From assembly GCF_003991565.1 (NCBI RefSeq), contig NZ_CP032819.1, forward strand, positions 3,906,001 to 3,970,000: 64,000 nt of DNA. Direction: 5' to 3'. The notes under the pieces are model-generated. The model was not told the DNA's origin, did not search any database, and saw nothing but the letters and a program-made list of their open reading frames with translations. The stretch's first letter is position 1. Each line of letters opens with the position of its first letter. Position numbers and translations under genes: made by a program. This DNA is from Butyricimonas faecalis. GTDB lineage: Bacteria; Bacteroidota; Bacteroidia; Bacteroidales; Marinifilaceae. Positions 37,201 through 45,566 of this stretch are shown piece by piece.

Positions 37201-37942
37201 TACTTAATCCGGCCGTTTGAATATCATCCATTTTTATGCTAACAACCGAACTCGTTAACTTCCGTTTATCAATATCTTGATAACCGGTTGAGACAACTGT
37301 AACTTCCTCCAGTGCGGTGTGATCCTCTTCCATGATCACGTTAATCGTATTTTGTCCCGTGTATTTCTTGTACACGGTTTTCATCCCGATAAAAGAAAAC
37401 ATAAGAATGTCGGTAGAGTCGGTCATTAATATTTTATAATTACCGTCTATATCGGTAGCCGTACCGACACGCATCCCTTTGAAATACACCGAGACTCCCG
37501 GCAGGGGGAGCTTTTTATTGTCCGTGACTTTTCCCGTGATGAAACGTTGTTTTTCTTCGGTGACGGGAAGTACTTTCTGTTTCTTTATAATGACCGCTCC
37601 ATTTTGATACGTGAACGTCAAACCCTGTTTTCCTAAAATATCGGTTAGGAGCTCATCCAAGTACTTATCCTTTACTTGCACGGAAATCCGGTCAGCATCC
37701 TCTAGCAGGGAGTAGTTATAAAGAAAACTAATTCCTGTTTCTTGTTTGATAGCTTTGAAAAATTCTTGCATGCTCACCTCTTTTAGATCCAGCGAAACCT
37801 TCACGTGTTGTGAAAATACATTCCCGGAAAGATTGAGACTAAGAAGAAAAATGAAAAGCAGATTCAGTTTCATAATCTTCACGATTTTTTGAGGCTCTCG
37901 GAATAGAAAACTTCGAATTTTTAATAATCCTTTTTTTTTCAT
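34271..37942 (-). CDS. SusC/RagA-family TonB-dependent receptor with STN domain
   Basis: 1223 residues from the ATG at 37942; a frame extension to 38005 adds unlike residues. A long N-terminus is followed by a signal peptide (MKLNLLFIFLLSLNLSGNVFSQ), an STN domain (VSLDLKEVSMQEFFKAIKQ), a carboxypeptidase-regulatory-like domain (ITGKVTDNKKLPLPGVSVYF), then the plug with EVTVVSTGYQ and DDIEQIDVLKDAASTAIYGA, and the barrel ending PNYSISFNVTF. With the SusD it imports an unknown ligand using TonB. The STN domain marks it as a signal transducer for FecR at 38032. The sequence differs from the SusC at 6245, for instance in the length of the N-terminal part. Confidence 0.95.
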   Translation of the reverse strand: MKKKGLLKIRSFLFREPQKIVKIMKLNLLFIFLLSLNLSGNVFSQHVKVSLDLKEVSMQEFFKAIKQETGISFLYNYSLLEDADRISVQVKDKYLDELLTDILGKQGLTFTYQNGAVIIKKQKVLPVTEEKQRFITGKVTDNKKLPLPGVSVYFKGMRVGTATDIDGNYKILMTDSTDILMFSFIGMKTVYKKYTGQNTINVIMEEDHTALEEVTVVSTGYQDIDKRKLTSSVVSIKMDDIQTAGLSTVTQMLEGRIPGMTFMQNSGQVGATPKVRIRGTSTIIGNQEPLWVVDGIVQQDPVNVDPAQLNDLDFVNLLGNAITGLNPDDIEQIDVLKDAASTAIYGARAANGVIVITTKKGKVGKPTVNYSLTGTFNRRPYYSDKEVYLMNSKQRVDVSREQFQRNMFFSNILEWSGFEKAYTDYKSGRIGYDEYKQQADYYETINTDWFDILCKNSFSNKHTISLSGGTPEFRYYASFGYHDEKGVIRKEGKETFTSALKLNGTYKRFSFLFGVQFNTSEADHVPNDATGKNIVQYAYETSRAIPAYNPDGTPYYYTLGNLRSTANVNLFNMEEEMRNSKNHISSNSVTLTGNLRWQALDYLNVEGTISYQSSRTNQETTFNEKTYYIKQLDGNFDGSLCPLGGEWRNVDTRQRSYTGRMQLNFHKTLDREGKHFLNLSLGGEISSSKYNNLSLVERGYYEKRGRTFAQFTPDMLKSDEYSKYLSWLSSNFPGIQDNLTNLLSGYFTATYSYDNRYTLNFNTRMDGSNQFGSRSNEKLLPIWSISGRWDIGNEFWKDNANVNELALKLSYGKQGNMLDNQTSKMIIQKGAYDGWFDSFQSTIAHYPNPDLKWETTTSYNAEITFSLLQNKISGTVGYFYKKTKDAFLNKTISEVNGITNYVINKGTLTNQGVEVSLSFTPINQTVDSRGKRGFVWRFDPQIGQVVNSLVNKAINNKTNTVLDKITYSDFLNGTVQFSGKPLHTFYSYRFKGLSHEDGSPIYYGLEKEREEELNARFQLMSNEEICMEVMEESGTRVPVLQGGFSNYFGYRQFGLSFNFTYSLGNKIRLLKLCDDMTIRPYPVQNVRREMVNRWRQPGDEAYTNIPSLVTQNTLPQGWWGQYYYNGDYEFADVSPYRMYDYSDIRVVKGDYLKLQSLSFRYNVHESFCKKIGIQSAYLSITGTNLFTIANKALKGQDVTQSGSSPTINLSVRPNYSISFNVTF

Positions 37943-38031
37943 AGATTTGAATCGTATTAGAGTATTAGTAATACTTGAATGGGGAAGCAGGAGATATTCG
38001 GTCAAAAATAGTTCTCCTCTTCCTTTCTTAT

Positions 38032-39228
38032 TTAATATAATTCTATTTGTTTATCTTTTATCTTGTAGCGTACCTCCTCTGTGTTTTCTAATAATTCTAG
38101 GAACGTGTTGATATTATCATAACGATCCACGTCCCCGCTGAAAAGTAAATCTCTTAATTTTTCATTTCGGAACGTGATTTTAACATTGTACCACCTTTCA
38201 AAATCTTTCATAATATCTCCCAATGAACGTTTGTTGAAGAGGTATACCCCATTTTTCCATCCGACGTATTCCTCCACGTCAACTACATGCTTTTCGATTT
38301 CCCCGTTTGTAGGGGCTACTACGACTTGTTCGCCTGGAACCAATTGCACGGTGTCAGCTCCTTGATAAACCACTCGCCCGGAAACTAGCGTCGTTGCCAT
38401 AGCTTCATTCGTGTAGGCTTTTATTCCAAACGTGGTGCCTAATACTTTAACCTCTCCCCGGGACGTTTGTACGATAAAGGGTTTACTGTCGGGAGTTACA
38501 TCGAAATAGGCTTCTCCTTCCAGGTATATCTTGCGTTCCTCCCCGGTAAATTTTGTCGGGTATTTTAATTTTGTCACGGAGTTGAGCCATACTTTCGTCC
38601 CGTCATCAAAAACGAGAAAACACTCGCCTCCGGCAGGAACGGTTAATTCGTTCGTCGTTAGTTTATTGGTCTCTGTCTTTTGAGACGTGTAGGATACCGT
38701 ACCGTTTTCATACTTGATATTAATTCCTCCCTCTTCTTCCACTTGTAACGTGTTACCGGCAAGGATGACAATGTCACCGTTTTCCAGTTGTATTTGGGCC
38801 TTGTTACTTCCCGGACTGATGGTTTGAGGAATTTGGGCAATCCTTTCTTCTTGCTTATTTGAGAGAAGGAAGAAAAGAGAAATTGTGATACCGATAATTA
38901 AAACGGCCGCGATAGGACTTAATCTCCTGAGTAGGATAGGACGTTTATCTTGTTGATGCTGGGTGCGACGTTCAAAGTCTCGGAATGCTTTTTGACAGGA
39001 AAACCGTGACTGGTTGTACTCCCCTTCTTCGATCAATTCACCTTTTTTCATTTTTTCGTGAATCCGGGCAAAAAACGGGTTTTCTAAAAGTTTTTCTAAC
39101 GTTCGAGCCTCGTCTTCATGGAGTGATTCCAAAAAAGACTTTTTGAATAATTCAATAATCGTTTTGAAGTTCTTTTCCGCATCCATACGTGTTGTATTGA
39201 CATTTTGCATTCCTAAAATGCATGACAT
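38032..39228 (-). CDS. FecR-family anti-sigma factor with DUF4974
   Basis: 398 residues. A cytoplasmic N-terminal part, a membrane segment at about 104-123 (LSPIAAVLIIGITISLFFLL), the periplasmic FecR domain (DGTKVWLNSVTKLKYPTKF, then LEGEAYFDVTPDSKPF and VLGTTFGIKAY) and a C-terminal DUF4974 domain. It should hold the sigma factor encoded upstream at 39301-39861 until the STN domain of SusC signals. Alternative starts at 39210 or 39186 (MDAEKNFKTIIELFK) are possible; the last looks most like other family members. Gene order sigma, FecR, SusC, SusD is the standard one, in contrast to the split first locus. Confidence 0.92.
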   Translation of the reverse strand: MSCILGMQNVNTTRMDAEKNFKTIIELFKKSFLESLHEDEARTLEKLLENPFFARIHEKMKKGELIEEGEYNQSRFSCQKAFRDFERRTQHQQDKRPILLRRLSPIAAVLIIGITISLFFLLSNKQEERIAQIPQTISPGSNKAQIQLENGDIVILAGNTLQVEEEGGINIKYENGTVSYTSQKTETNKLTTNELTVPAGGECFLVFDDGTKVWLNSVTKLKYPTKFTGEERKIYLEGEAYFDVTPDSKPFIVQTSRGEVKVLGTTFGIKAYTNEAMATTLVSGRVVYQGADTVQLVPGEQVVVAPTNGEIEKHVVDVEEYVGWKNGVYLFNKRSLGDIMKDFERWYNVKITFRNEKLRDLLFSGDVDRYDNINTFLELLENTEEVRYKIKDKQIELY

Positions 39229-39300
39229 CGGATTTGGTATATAAGAAAATGAAAATATTTGAAAAATATTTTGTAAGAACTTGAATATGAGTGATAAAAA

Positions 39301-39861
39301 TTAAGGTAAAACGGAGTATAGCAACAACAAGTAACTAGGACGTTGTAATTTTTTGCGTAGAACCTTGAGGCTTCGGTTCTTTTGAAATTTAACGGTGTGA
39401 ATACTAATACCTAATTTTTCGGCGATTTCGTTACCGGAACAACCTTCAAGGCTAAGTCGTAAAATTTTTTGTGCCTCCTGTGGTAATTCGTTGATATAGA
39501 GATGTAATTGGCGCGTTAACTCTTCTTGGATGGTAATGGCGAAATGTTCTTCAGGCATTTCAACCTCTTCGACTTGGTATTTTGCGAGTAACTCCCGGTG
39601 AAGATTTTTTGTTCGAAGATAATAAAGGGCATTCGTGTAAGCTGCTTTATAAAGATACCACGTGAGTTCCTGCATATTCTTGAAGCGGTGAGATAGATTC
39701 CAAATATTAATGAAGGTTTCTTGTGCAATATCTTCCGCGTCGGATTCTTCTTTCACGAATTTATTTATGTATGAGCAAATGGCAACGTAAAATTCCTCGT
39801 AGAAGGATTTCCACGAATTCTTCTCTTTATTATTAAGGCCTTTTAAATAATCTGTTTTCAT
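39301..39861 (-). CDS. ECF sigma factor (FecI-like, Bacteroidetes type)
   Basis: 186 residues from the ATG at 39861 (MKTDYLKGLNNKEKNSW). Region 2 is SDAEDIAQETFINIW, and region 4 is a helix-turn-helix with SGNEIAEKLGISIHTVKFQKNRSLKVLRKKL. The upstream frame extension to 39924 has a non-homologous hydrophobic stretch and is rejected. It is the first gene of the 17.5 kb minus-strand block and should drive the SusC promoter when released by FecR, 72 bases downstream. The C-terminus ends in LLLLYSVLP, a hydrophobic tail like that of the other sigma factor here. Confidence 0.9.
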   Translation of the reverse strand: MKTDYLKGLNNKEKNSWKSFYEEFYVAICSYINKFVKEESDAEDIAQETFINIWNLSHRFKNMQELTWYLYKAAYTNALYYLRTKNLHRELLAKYQVEEVEMPEEHFAITIQEELTRQLHLYINELPQEAQKILRLSLEGCSGNEIAEKLGISIHTVKFQKNRSLKVLRKKLQRPSYLLLLYSVLP

Positions 39862-40172
39862 AAATCTCCAATTTGTAATTTCTTGTAAAAGAGAAAGAAG
39901 GATACAAAAAAATGATTTATGCACGCGAATATAGATAAAATGTTGGTATAAAAAAATGAATGAGGGAGATCTGACTGTTACCCTTAGAATTATTATAAAA
40001 GATTAAGAGAACTTCAGTGGGTGTTTTATATGTAACCACACAAGGATTCGGAAAGAATGGGAAGAAACAGTCATCGGAAAATAATCCGGTATTAGGTTGG
40101 ATTTACAGTTTATCTTGAATTAATGTGAATAAATGCTATTTAATTGCCATCAAATTGCTATCATATAGCAAG

Positions 40173-40216
40173 CCGCTCCCATTCCGCTCCCATTCTCCTC
40201 CCATTCCGCTCCTATT
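40173..40216. repeat. 11-base tandem repeat, four copies
   Basis: CCGCTCCCATT is present at 40173-40183 and 40184-40194 exactly, then as CTCCTCCCATT and CCGCTCCTATT to 40216. The GC-rich repeat stands out in AT-rich surroundings and abuts the palindrome at 40156-40172. Confidence 0.9.
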
Positions 40217-40354
40217 ACAATAGTAAAAAAAGGTATTTGTATAGTAGATATTAACATTTGGATAGGTGGATGATAGCATGATGATCGCTATATGAAGGGT
40301 AGTAAGTATTTGATTGTGTATTTTACACGAATCGATCCTCCCTTGAATTCTATT

Positions 40355-40385
40355 TTTCAATTCAAACGAGAAATGATTACCTTTG
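40355..40385 (+). promoter_or_regulatory. Promoter of the HAD hydrolase gene
   Basis: TTTC (40355-40358), 19 bases, then TACCTTTG (40378-40385) fit TTTG-N19-TAnnTTTG with a single mismatch in the -33 box. The predicted start near 40392 is about 40-50 bases before the gene. An inverted repeat (40343-40365) overlaps the -33 box and could be an operator. Confidence 0.6.
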
Positions 40386-40433
40386 TCGGGAATGGTTTGC
40401 ATGCGACGTGACAACCGTCTAAATGTTGAAATA

Positions 40434-41078
40434 ATGAATGATATGAAATACAAAAATGTAGTTTGGGATTGGAACGGGACGTTGTTGGATGACGTGAAGG
40501 TTAGCGTGGACACGATTAACGTGATGTTGGAACGGAAGCATTTGGGGAGGTTGACGGTGGAGGAGTACCGCTCTGTTTTCGGATTCCCCGTGAAACCTTA
40601 TTATGAATCGATCGGGTTTGATTTTAGTCGGGATGATTGGGATGCGGTGTCGAGAGATTTCGTGAATATTTATAACGATTTGGCGAAGAACGTGGAGTTG
40701 ACTCCCGGGATTGTTCCCGTGCTGGAGGGGATAAAGAGGCAGGGTGTACACCAGTATGTGTTATCCGCGTTGAAAGAAGATTTGTTGATCGGAATGTTGG
40801 AACGATTCGGTATTCGGGAATATTTCGAGGGCGTTTGCGGGTCAAATAACATTTACGCGGATGGCAAGGTGGCGCGCGGGATGGAGATGTTACGGATGTT
40901 CCCGATTGTCCCGGAGGAGACGGTTATGGTGGGCGATACGCTGCATGACGCCGAGGTGGCAGAGGCCTTGGGCTTTGATTTTAGATTGTACGCCGGGGGA
41001 CATAATAGCGCGGAACGCTTGGCGGAGAAGGGGAACGTGTTGCCGCGGATGGACGCGTTATTGGAGATCGTAAGATAG
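40434..41078 (+). CDS. HAD-superfamily phosphatase (phosphoglycolate phosphatase-like)
   Basis: 214 residues from the ATG at 40434; the ATG at 40443 (MKYKNVVWDWNGTLLDD) is nearly as good. HAD motif I is D-W-N-G-T in place of the usual DxDGT, a common variant in which the nucleophile Asp is kept. Motif II is the Ser of YVLSALK, and motif III/IV lies in KGNV and in MVGDTLHDAEVAEALG. The helical cap (about 20-95) marks subfamily I. The substrate is unknown; small phosphoesters are usual. The frame continues upstream to 40383, but that part covers the promoter and is not coding. It converges with the TolC-like gene over a strong hairpin at 41119-41147. Confidence 0.85.
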   Translation: MNDMKYKNVVWDWNGTLLDDVKVSVDTINVMLERKHLGRLTVEEYRSVFGFPVKPYYESIGFDFSRDDWDAVSRDFVNIYNDLAKNVELTPGIVPVLEGIKRQGVHQYVLSALKEDLLIGMLERFGIREYFEGVCGSNNIYADGKVARGMEMLRMFPIVPEETVMVGDTLHDAEVAEALGFDFRLYAGGHNSAERLAEKGNVLPRMDALLEIVR

Positions 41079-41118
41079 GGGAAGTTTATTGTTCTCGGGC
41101 GCAAGTCACCCGTAAGGA

Positions 41119-41147
41119 GGGGGAGCCGTTTGGTTATTGGCTCCCCC
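41119..41147. terminator. Hairpin between convergent HAD and TolC-like genes
   Basis: GGGGGAGCC (41119-41127) pairs perfectly with GGCTCCCCC (41139-41147) around an 11-base loop. T runs are weak on both sides, but position between two convergent stops supports a bidirectional terminator. Confidence 0.6.
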
Positions 41148-41200
41148 CTCTTGTATAAGTGATGTGTCGTTCTTTAAAAGTAACCGGTGTTTTTTTATTT

Positions 41201-42388
41201 TTATAGCTTATACTGGTACAATTGAGCTAATATGCTGTGATATTCTTTCTCCACGTCCAGATAGCTTTGGTGGCTGTCGTAGATTGTGGTGAGTTCCGTG
41301 AAGTAGTCGATCACGGAGATCTGTCCGGCATTCAATGCCTTGTTCAGTAACTCGATGTTACGTTGTTGTTCCAGGACTTTAGCATAGTCTGCACGGGAAA
41401 TCTGTAACGCTTCGGCTTGTTGATACAGCTGGCGTAGATTCGTTTTCAGGTTCAGTTGGTTGTCGGCTAGCGAGGCCGTGGCAAATTCTGCCTGCGCTTT
41501 TGCTTTTTTCACCGTGTTCTTGTTTTCGAATAGCGGAATGGATACTCCGACCACGAAACCGTTGGATGCCACGTTGCCGGAGGAGGCGGTCCGTTTATAC
41601 CCGACGTCGAATTTCGGTAAAGTAAGAGAACGGTTTAGCTTGACTTCCCGGTTGGCGATCTCTTGATCTCCGGTAAGGCTTTTCAAGTTCGGGTCGTTTT
41701 CCATGAAAGCTGTTTGTAATTGCTCAAAATCAATAAGGTCTTCTCCTTCCGGATAATTTGTCGCGTCGAACGGGATAGGTTCTCCCCCGTTTAAATTGCG
41801 GAGTTGTTCTTCCGCGGCGGTTAAAGCGGTTTTGTTTAGACGACTTTGGTTCTGGGCATTTAATAGTTCCAGTTGGATTTTGTTTAGTTCCAGTTGGTTT
41901 GCATCTCCCGATTCAAATCGTTTTTTGTAATGCGCGAACATGGTTTCCGCGTTAGCCAATCGTTTGTCCAGCAAACTTTTTTGTTTTCGTAAATAGATGA
42001 TTTCGATACAAGTCTGTTTGGCGTTTAAAAGTAGTTGTTGGCGATACGCGGCGGCTTGGAAGCCGATCGTGTTTGCTTTTAAAGCTGCCAGTTTATTTTT
42101 GTTGGCATAAGTTGTCGGAAAATCAAGGGATTGTTTCGCCGTGAATGAATATTCCGAGCCGGGATTGTTCCGGTTTCCCCACATCTGTTCCCATTCGAAT
42201 GTCGGGTTGGCAAGGAACTTTCCGGTTTGGGCGTCCAATTTTTGGGCATCGGTCATTTTCGTGTTGGCTTGCAATGACTTGTTGTTGGTTTCAATGCTTT
42301 TCAGCACTTGATCGATGCTACTTTGGGCTCTCGTGGTGAGAGTTCCCAAAAGTATCGATCCGAGTATGTATAATGTATATGTTTTCAT
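41201..42388 (-). CDS. TolC-family outer-membrane channel of the metal efflux system
   Basis: 395 residues with a signal peptide (about 1-21, ending TRAQ). Long amphipathic helices are arranged as two repeats typical of outer-membrane efflux proteins (KTCIEIIYLRKQKSLLDKRLANAETMFAHYKKRFESGD, then ANQLELNKIQLELLNAQNQ, and later GQISVIDYFTELTTIYDSHQSYLDVEKEYHSILAQLYQY). It forms the outer-membrane duct for the RND pump encoded 18 bases upstream. The operon order is DUF6769 protein, adaptor, pump, channel. A shorter length than CusC or TolC is usual for Bacteroidetes members. It is the last gene of the operon. Confidence 0.88.
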   Translation of the reverse strand: MKTYTLYILGSILLGTLTTRAQSSIDQVLKSIETNNKSLQANTKMTDAQKLDAQTGKFLANPTFEWEQMWGNRNNPGSEYSFTAKQSLDFPTTYANKNKLAALKANTIGFQAAAYRQQLLLNAKQTCIEIIYLRKQKSLLDKRLANAETMFAHYKKRFESGDANQLELNKIQLELLNAQNQSRLNKTALTAAEEQLRNLNGGEPIPFDATNYPEGEDLIDFEQLQTAFMENDPNLKSLTGDQEIANREVKLNRSLTLPKFDVGYKRTASSGNVASNGFVVGVSIPLFENKNTVKKAKAQAEFATASLADNQLNLKTNLRQLYQQAEALQISRADYAKVLEQQRNIELLNKALNAGQISVIDYFTELTTIYDSHQSYLDVEKEYHSILAQLYQYKL

Positions 42389-42406
42389 TTCTTTATTTTC
42401 AAGAGG

Positions 42407-45400
42407 TTATATTTCCAGGTTCTCGATCTCTTTTTGCTCGTGATTAAGTAACAAATACATGATCGGAACGACAAAACCGTTTAATAAAGTAGAGCTTAAT
42501 AGTCCGCCTAGAATGACCTGGGCCATGGGGCTTTGGATTTCATTGCCCGGAAGATCACCTCCTACTGCTAACGGGATTAAGGCTAGGGCAGAAGTCAATG
42601 CTGTCATCAAGATCGGGTTCAACCGGTCGAGAGAACCATGAATGACACTATCATGCAAGGACATGCCTTCCGAGCGCAGGTGGTTGTAATGAGACACGAG
42701 CAGTATACCGTTTCGGGTAGCGATACCGAACAGGGAGATGAATCCGATGATGGCCGGAATGCTGATAATACCCGATGTAAACCAAATACTTAATATACCT
42801 CCGATAATTGCCAACGGCAAGTTCAACATGATGATACCGGATAGCGGCATGCTGTGAAATTCGTTGAATAGTAGCAGGAAGATCAGCAAAATGGATATCA
42901 CGGAGGTCAAGAATAGCGTGCGTGAGGCGGCTTGTTCGCTTTCGAATTGCCCGCCGTATTCCACGTGATACCCTTCCGGCAAGGTGATTTGTTCTCCCAC
43001 GGTCTTTTGGATGTCTTTTACCACGCCGTTCAAGTCGCGTCCGGCAACGTTGGCCGAGACAACGATTTTCCGCTGTACGTTTTCACGACTGATGGTGTTC
43101 GGACCTACCAAGGGGAGGATTTCAGCCACGTAATGAAGTGGGATTTTTTGCCCGTTGGCATCAATCATTAAGTTCCCGATCTGTTCCATGTTGGCCTTGT
43201 CGTCATCATGTACTTTTACGGTGAGGTCGAACACTTTGCCGCCTTCGTATACTTGTGACACGACTTTACCGGAAAGAGCCACGTTAATGAATTCCGAGAA
43301 TTCAGGCAGCGGGATTCCGTATTTGGCGAGCATGTCCCGTTTGGGTTTGATTTGCAATTGGGGGCGCTCGATTTGTTGTTCCAGGGTCAAGTCGGCAATT
43401 CCGTCAATTCCTTGGATGGCTTCTTTGATTTGTCCGCCGATGTTGTATAGTTTATTCAAATCGTTGCCGAATAGTTTGATGGCAATGTTCGCTTTTGTAC
43501 CGGAAAGCATGGCGTCGATGCGGTGGGAGATCGGTTGACCGATTTCAATGTTCACACCTTTTAGTTCTCCCAGCCGGTGACGTACGTCCGCCAGGAATTC
43601 ATCCCGGGAACGTTTGTCCAGTTCAAAAGGAGCTTCCATTTCAGAAACGTTTACTCCAAGAGCATGTTCGTCCAGTTCGGCACGTCCGGTTTTGCGGGCT
43701 ACGGTTTGTATTTCCGGAATATCCAGAAGGATTTTTTCTGCCATACGTCCCATGTTATCAGATTCTTCCAGGGAGATTCCGGGCATGGTACTGATGTTAA
43801 TCGTGAGTGATCCTTCGTTGAACGGGGGCAGGAAGCTGCGTCCCAATCCGGTCATGATGATGATCGAGAAGACGAGCAGGGCCGCACAGGTCCCGATAAC
43901 CACTTTCTTGTGATGGAGAGCTCGTTCCAAAGCTTTTTTATATCCTACTTTCAAGGTACGGGATACGAATGGTTCTTTTTCATTTTTCTTTAGCGCCCGC
44001 TTGGTGGTCAACATGTAACTACACAATACGGGGGTCAAGGTTAATGCCACTACTGTTGAGGCAAACAGGGCCACGATGAATGCGATACCCAGCGGGATCA
44101 ACATACGTCCTTCCATTCCGGAAAGGAAGAATAACGGCAAGAAACAGGCCACGATGATGAGTGTCGAGTTTAGAATCGGCATGCGCACTTCGCGGGAAGC
44201 TTCGAATACCACTTTAAGCGTGGAAAGTCTTTCTTCTGCGGGTTTTAATTGATTTTCCCGTAGTCGCTTGTACACGTTTTCCACGTCGACAATGGCATCA
44301 TCTACGAGTGAACCGATGGCAATGGCAAGTCCTCCCAAGCTCATCGTGTTAATTGTCAAACCAAGGCCGTGAAGGGTCAATATGGCAACCAACAGGGATA
44401 GGGGAAGGGCAACGAGTGAAATGATCGTGGTTCGCACGTTCATCAGGAAGAAGAAAAGCACGACAACCACGAAAATGGCTCCCTCGAATAGGGCTTCCTG
44501 TATGTTGGATATGGAACTTTCGATAAAGCGGGATTGACGGAATATGTCGGAAGAGATTTTCACGTCAGAGGGTAATGTCTTCTGTAGATCCACGATGGCT
44601 TGATCCAGTTTGTCGGTTAGTTCCAGCGTGTTCGTGTTCGGCTGTTTCGTGATGGTTACCAGTACGGCAGGTTTTGCTCTTTCGGAGGCAAGACCTAATT
44701 TGGGTTCTTTCGGCCCGATTTGTACGGTGGCGATGTCTGATAGAAGAACGGGAATGTTATTCACGGTTTTTATCACTCCTTTACCGATTTCTTCTACATC
44801 ATTTGTTGCCAAGAGGCCTTGCACGATATATTCGTTACCGTATTCGTATAGAATACCTCCGGTGGAGTTCTGATTCATGTTGTCCACGACGGCCAGCACT
44901 TCATCCATGCTGATTCCGTAATGTTTCATCCGCGCAGGATCAAGAAGTATCTGATATTCCTTTATGTCACCACCGATCACGGCTACCTGTGCCACTCCTC
45001 CCGTGGATAGCAAACGGGGACGGATGGTCCAGTCGGCAATTGTCCGTAAATCTTGTAAAGAGGTACTGTCGGCAGTTAACCCGAAAATCATCATTTCTCC
45101 TAGGATGGAGGATTGCGGTCCAAGGGTGGGTTGTCCCACGTTGCCCGGTAAAACGTCTCCTAGCGTGGATAGTTTTTCGGATACGATCTGGCGAGCCGTG
45201 TAGATATTGGTGCCCCAGTCGAATTGCACCCAGACTACCGAGAAGCCGGTGGTCGAGGATGAACGTACGCTTTTCACGTCCGTGGCTCCATTGACTGCCG
45301 TTTCGATGGGGAAGGTTACCATGCGCTCCACTTCTTCAGGTGCCATTCCTTGTGCTTCGGTCATAACGACCACCGTGGGGGCATTCAAATCCGGGAATAC

Positions 45401-45511
45401 ATCCACTTCCATTTTATGCGCCGTGTACGACCCCCATAGGAGTAAAGCTATCGACGCGATCATTACCACCAACCGGTTGTGTAATGAATATTGTATAATC
45501 TTATTCAGCAT
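42407..45511 (-). CDS. CusA/CzcA-family heavy-metal RND efflux pump
   Basis: 1034 residues, normal length for the HME-RND family. Twelve membrane segments with two large periplasmic loops are expected. Recognisable motifs include the N-terminal VMTEAQGMAPEEVERMVTFPIE, the proton-relay segment of the fourth membrane helix GSLVDDAIVDVENVYKRL, VVAGRDLNGVV-like strands and the C-terminal LNPILMTALTSALALIPLA. It expels divalent or monovalent metal ions from periplasm or cytosol, using the proton gradient. Cus-type copper pumps have methionine pairs in the periplasmic funnel. Here the equivalent of Met573 appears to be in ISTMPGIS one or two positions away, so copper versus zinc/cobalt/nickel is not decided. 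It is in an operon with the adaptor 55 bases upstream. Confidence 0.93.
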   Translation of the reverse strand: MLNKIIQYSLHNRLVVMIASIALLLWGSYTAHKMEVDVFPDLNAPTVVVMTEAQGMAPEEVERMVTFPIETAVNGATDVKSVRSSSTTGFSVVWVQFDWGTNIYTARQIVSEKLSTLGDVLPGNVGQPTLGPQSSILGEMMIFGLTADSTSLQDLRTIADWTIRPRLLSTGGVAQVAVIGGDIKEYQILLDPARMKHYGISMDEVLAVVDNMNQNSTGGILYEYGNEYIVQGLLATNDVEEIGKGVIKTVNNIPVLLSDIATVQIGPKEPKLGLASERAKPAVLVTITKQPNTNTLELTDKLDQAIVDLQKTLPSDVKISSDIFRQSRFIESSISNIQEALFEGAIFVVVVLFFFLMNVRTTIISLVALPLSLLVAILTLHGLGLTINTMSLGGLAIAIGSLVDDAIVDVENVYKRLRENQLKPAEERLSTLKVVFEASREVRMPILNSTLIIVACFLPLFFLSGMEGRMLIPLGIAFIVALFASTVVALTLTPVLCSYMLTTKRALKKNEKEPFVSRTLKVGYKKALERALHHKKVVIGTCAALLVFSIIIMTGLGRSFLPPFNEGSLTINISTMPGISLEESDNMGRMAEKILLDIPEIQTVARKTGRAELDEHALGVNVSEMEAPFELDKRSRDEFLADVRHRLGELKGVNIEIGQPISHRIDAMLSGTKANIAIKLFGNDLNKLYNIGGQIKEAIQGIDGIADLTLEQQIERPQLQIKPKRDMLAKYGIPLPEFSEFINVALSGKVVSQVYEGGKVFDLTVKVHDDDKANMEQIGNLMIDANGQKIPLHYVAEILPLVGPNTISRENVQRKIVVSANVAGRDLNGVVKDIQKTVGEQITLPEGYHVEYGGQFESEQAASRTLFLTSVISILLIFLLLFNEFHSMPLSGIIMLNLPLAIIGGILSIWFTSGIISIPAIIGFISLFGIATRNGILLVSHYNHLRSEGMSLHDSVIHGSLDRLNPILMTALTSALALIPLAVGGDLPGNEIQSPMAQVILGGLLSSTLLNGFVVPIMYLLLNHEQKEIENLEI

Positions 45512-45566
45512 TCGCGATTAATTTTAGATTTAAACTTTTAGTTTTTGTCGTCTAACTTTTAGTTTA

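Larger units (their letters stand above)
39862..40433. other. Intergenic region with repeats between the sigma gene and the HAD gene
   Basis: About 570 bases without a convincing gene. It holds a perfect small palindrome, TTGCTAT-cat-ATAGCAA (40156-40172), followed at once by a four-copy 11-base tandem repeat (40173-40216), an inverted repeat TTGAATT / AATTCAA (40343-40349 and 40359-40365), and a promoter at 40355-40385. An open minus-strand frame over 40136-40513 reads through the tandem repeat and lacks family features, so it is not called. Confidence 0.5.

Noticed and set aside
40136..40513. Minus-strand open frame of 125 codons
   Set aside because: It reads through a tandem repeat, overlaps the HAD promoter and gene start, and has no family features.
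43155..45521. Several plus-strand frames of 77-127 codons opposite the RND pump
   Set aside because: All are antisense to a long conserved coding region.
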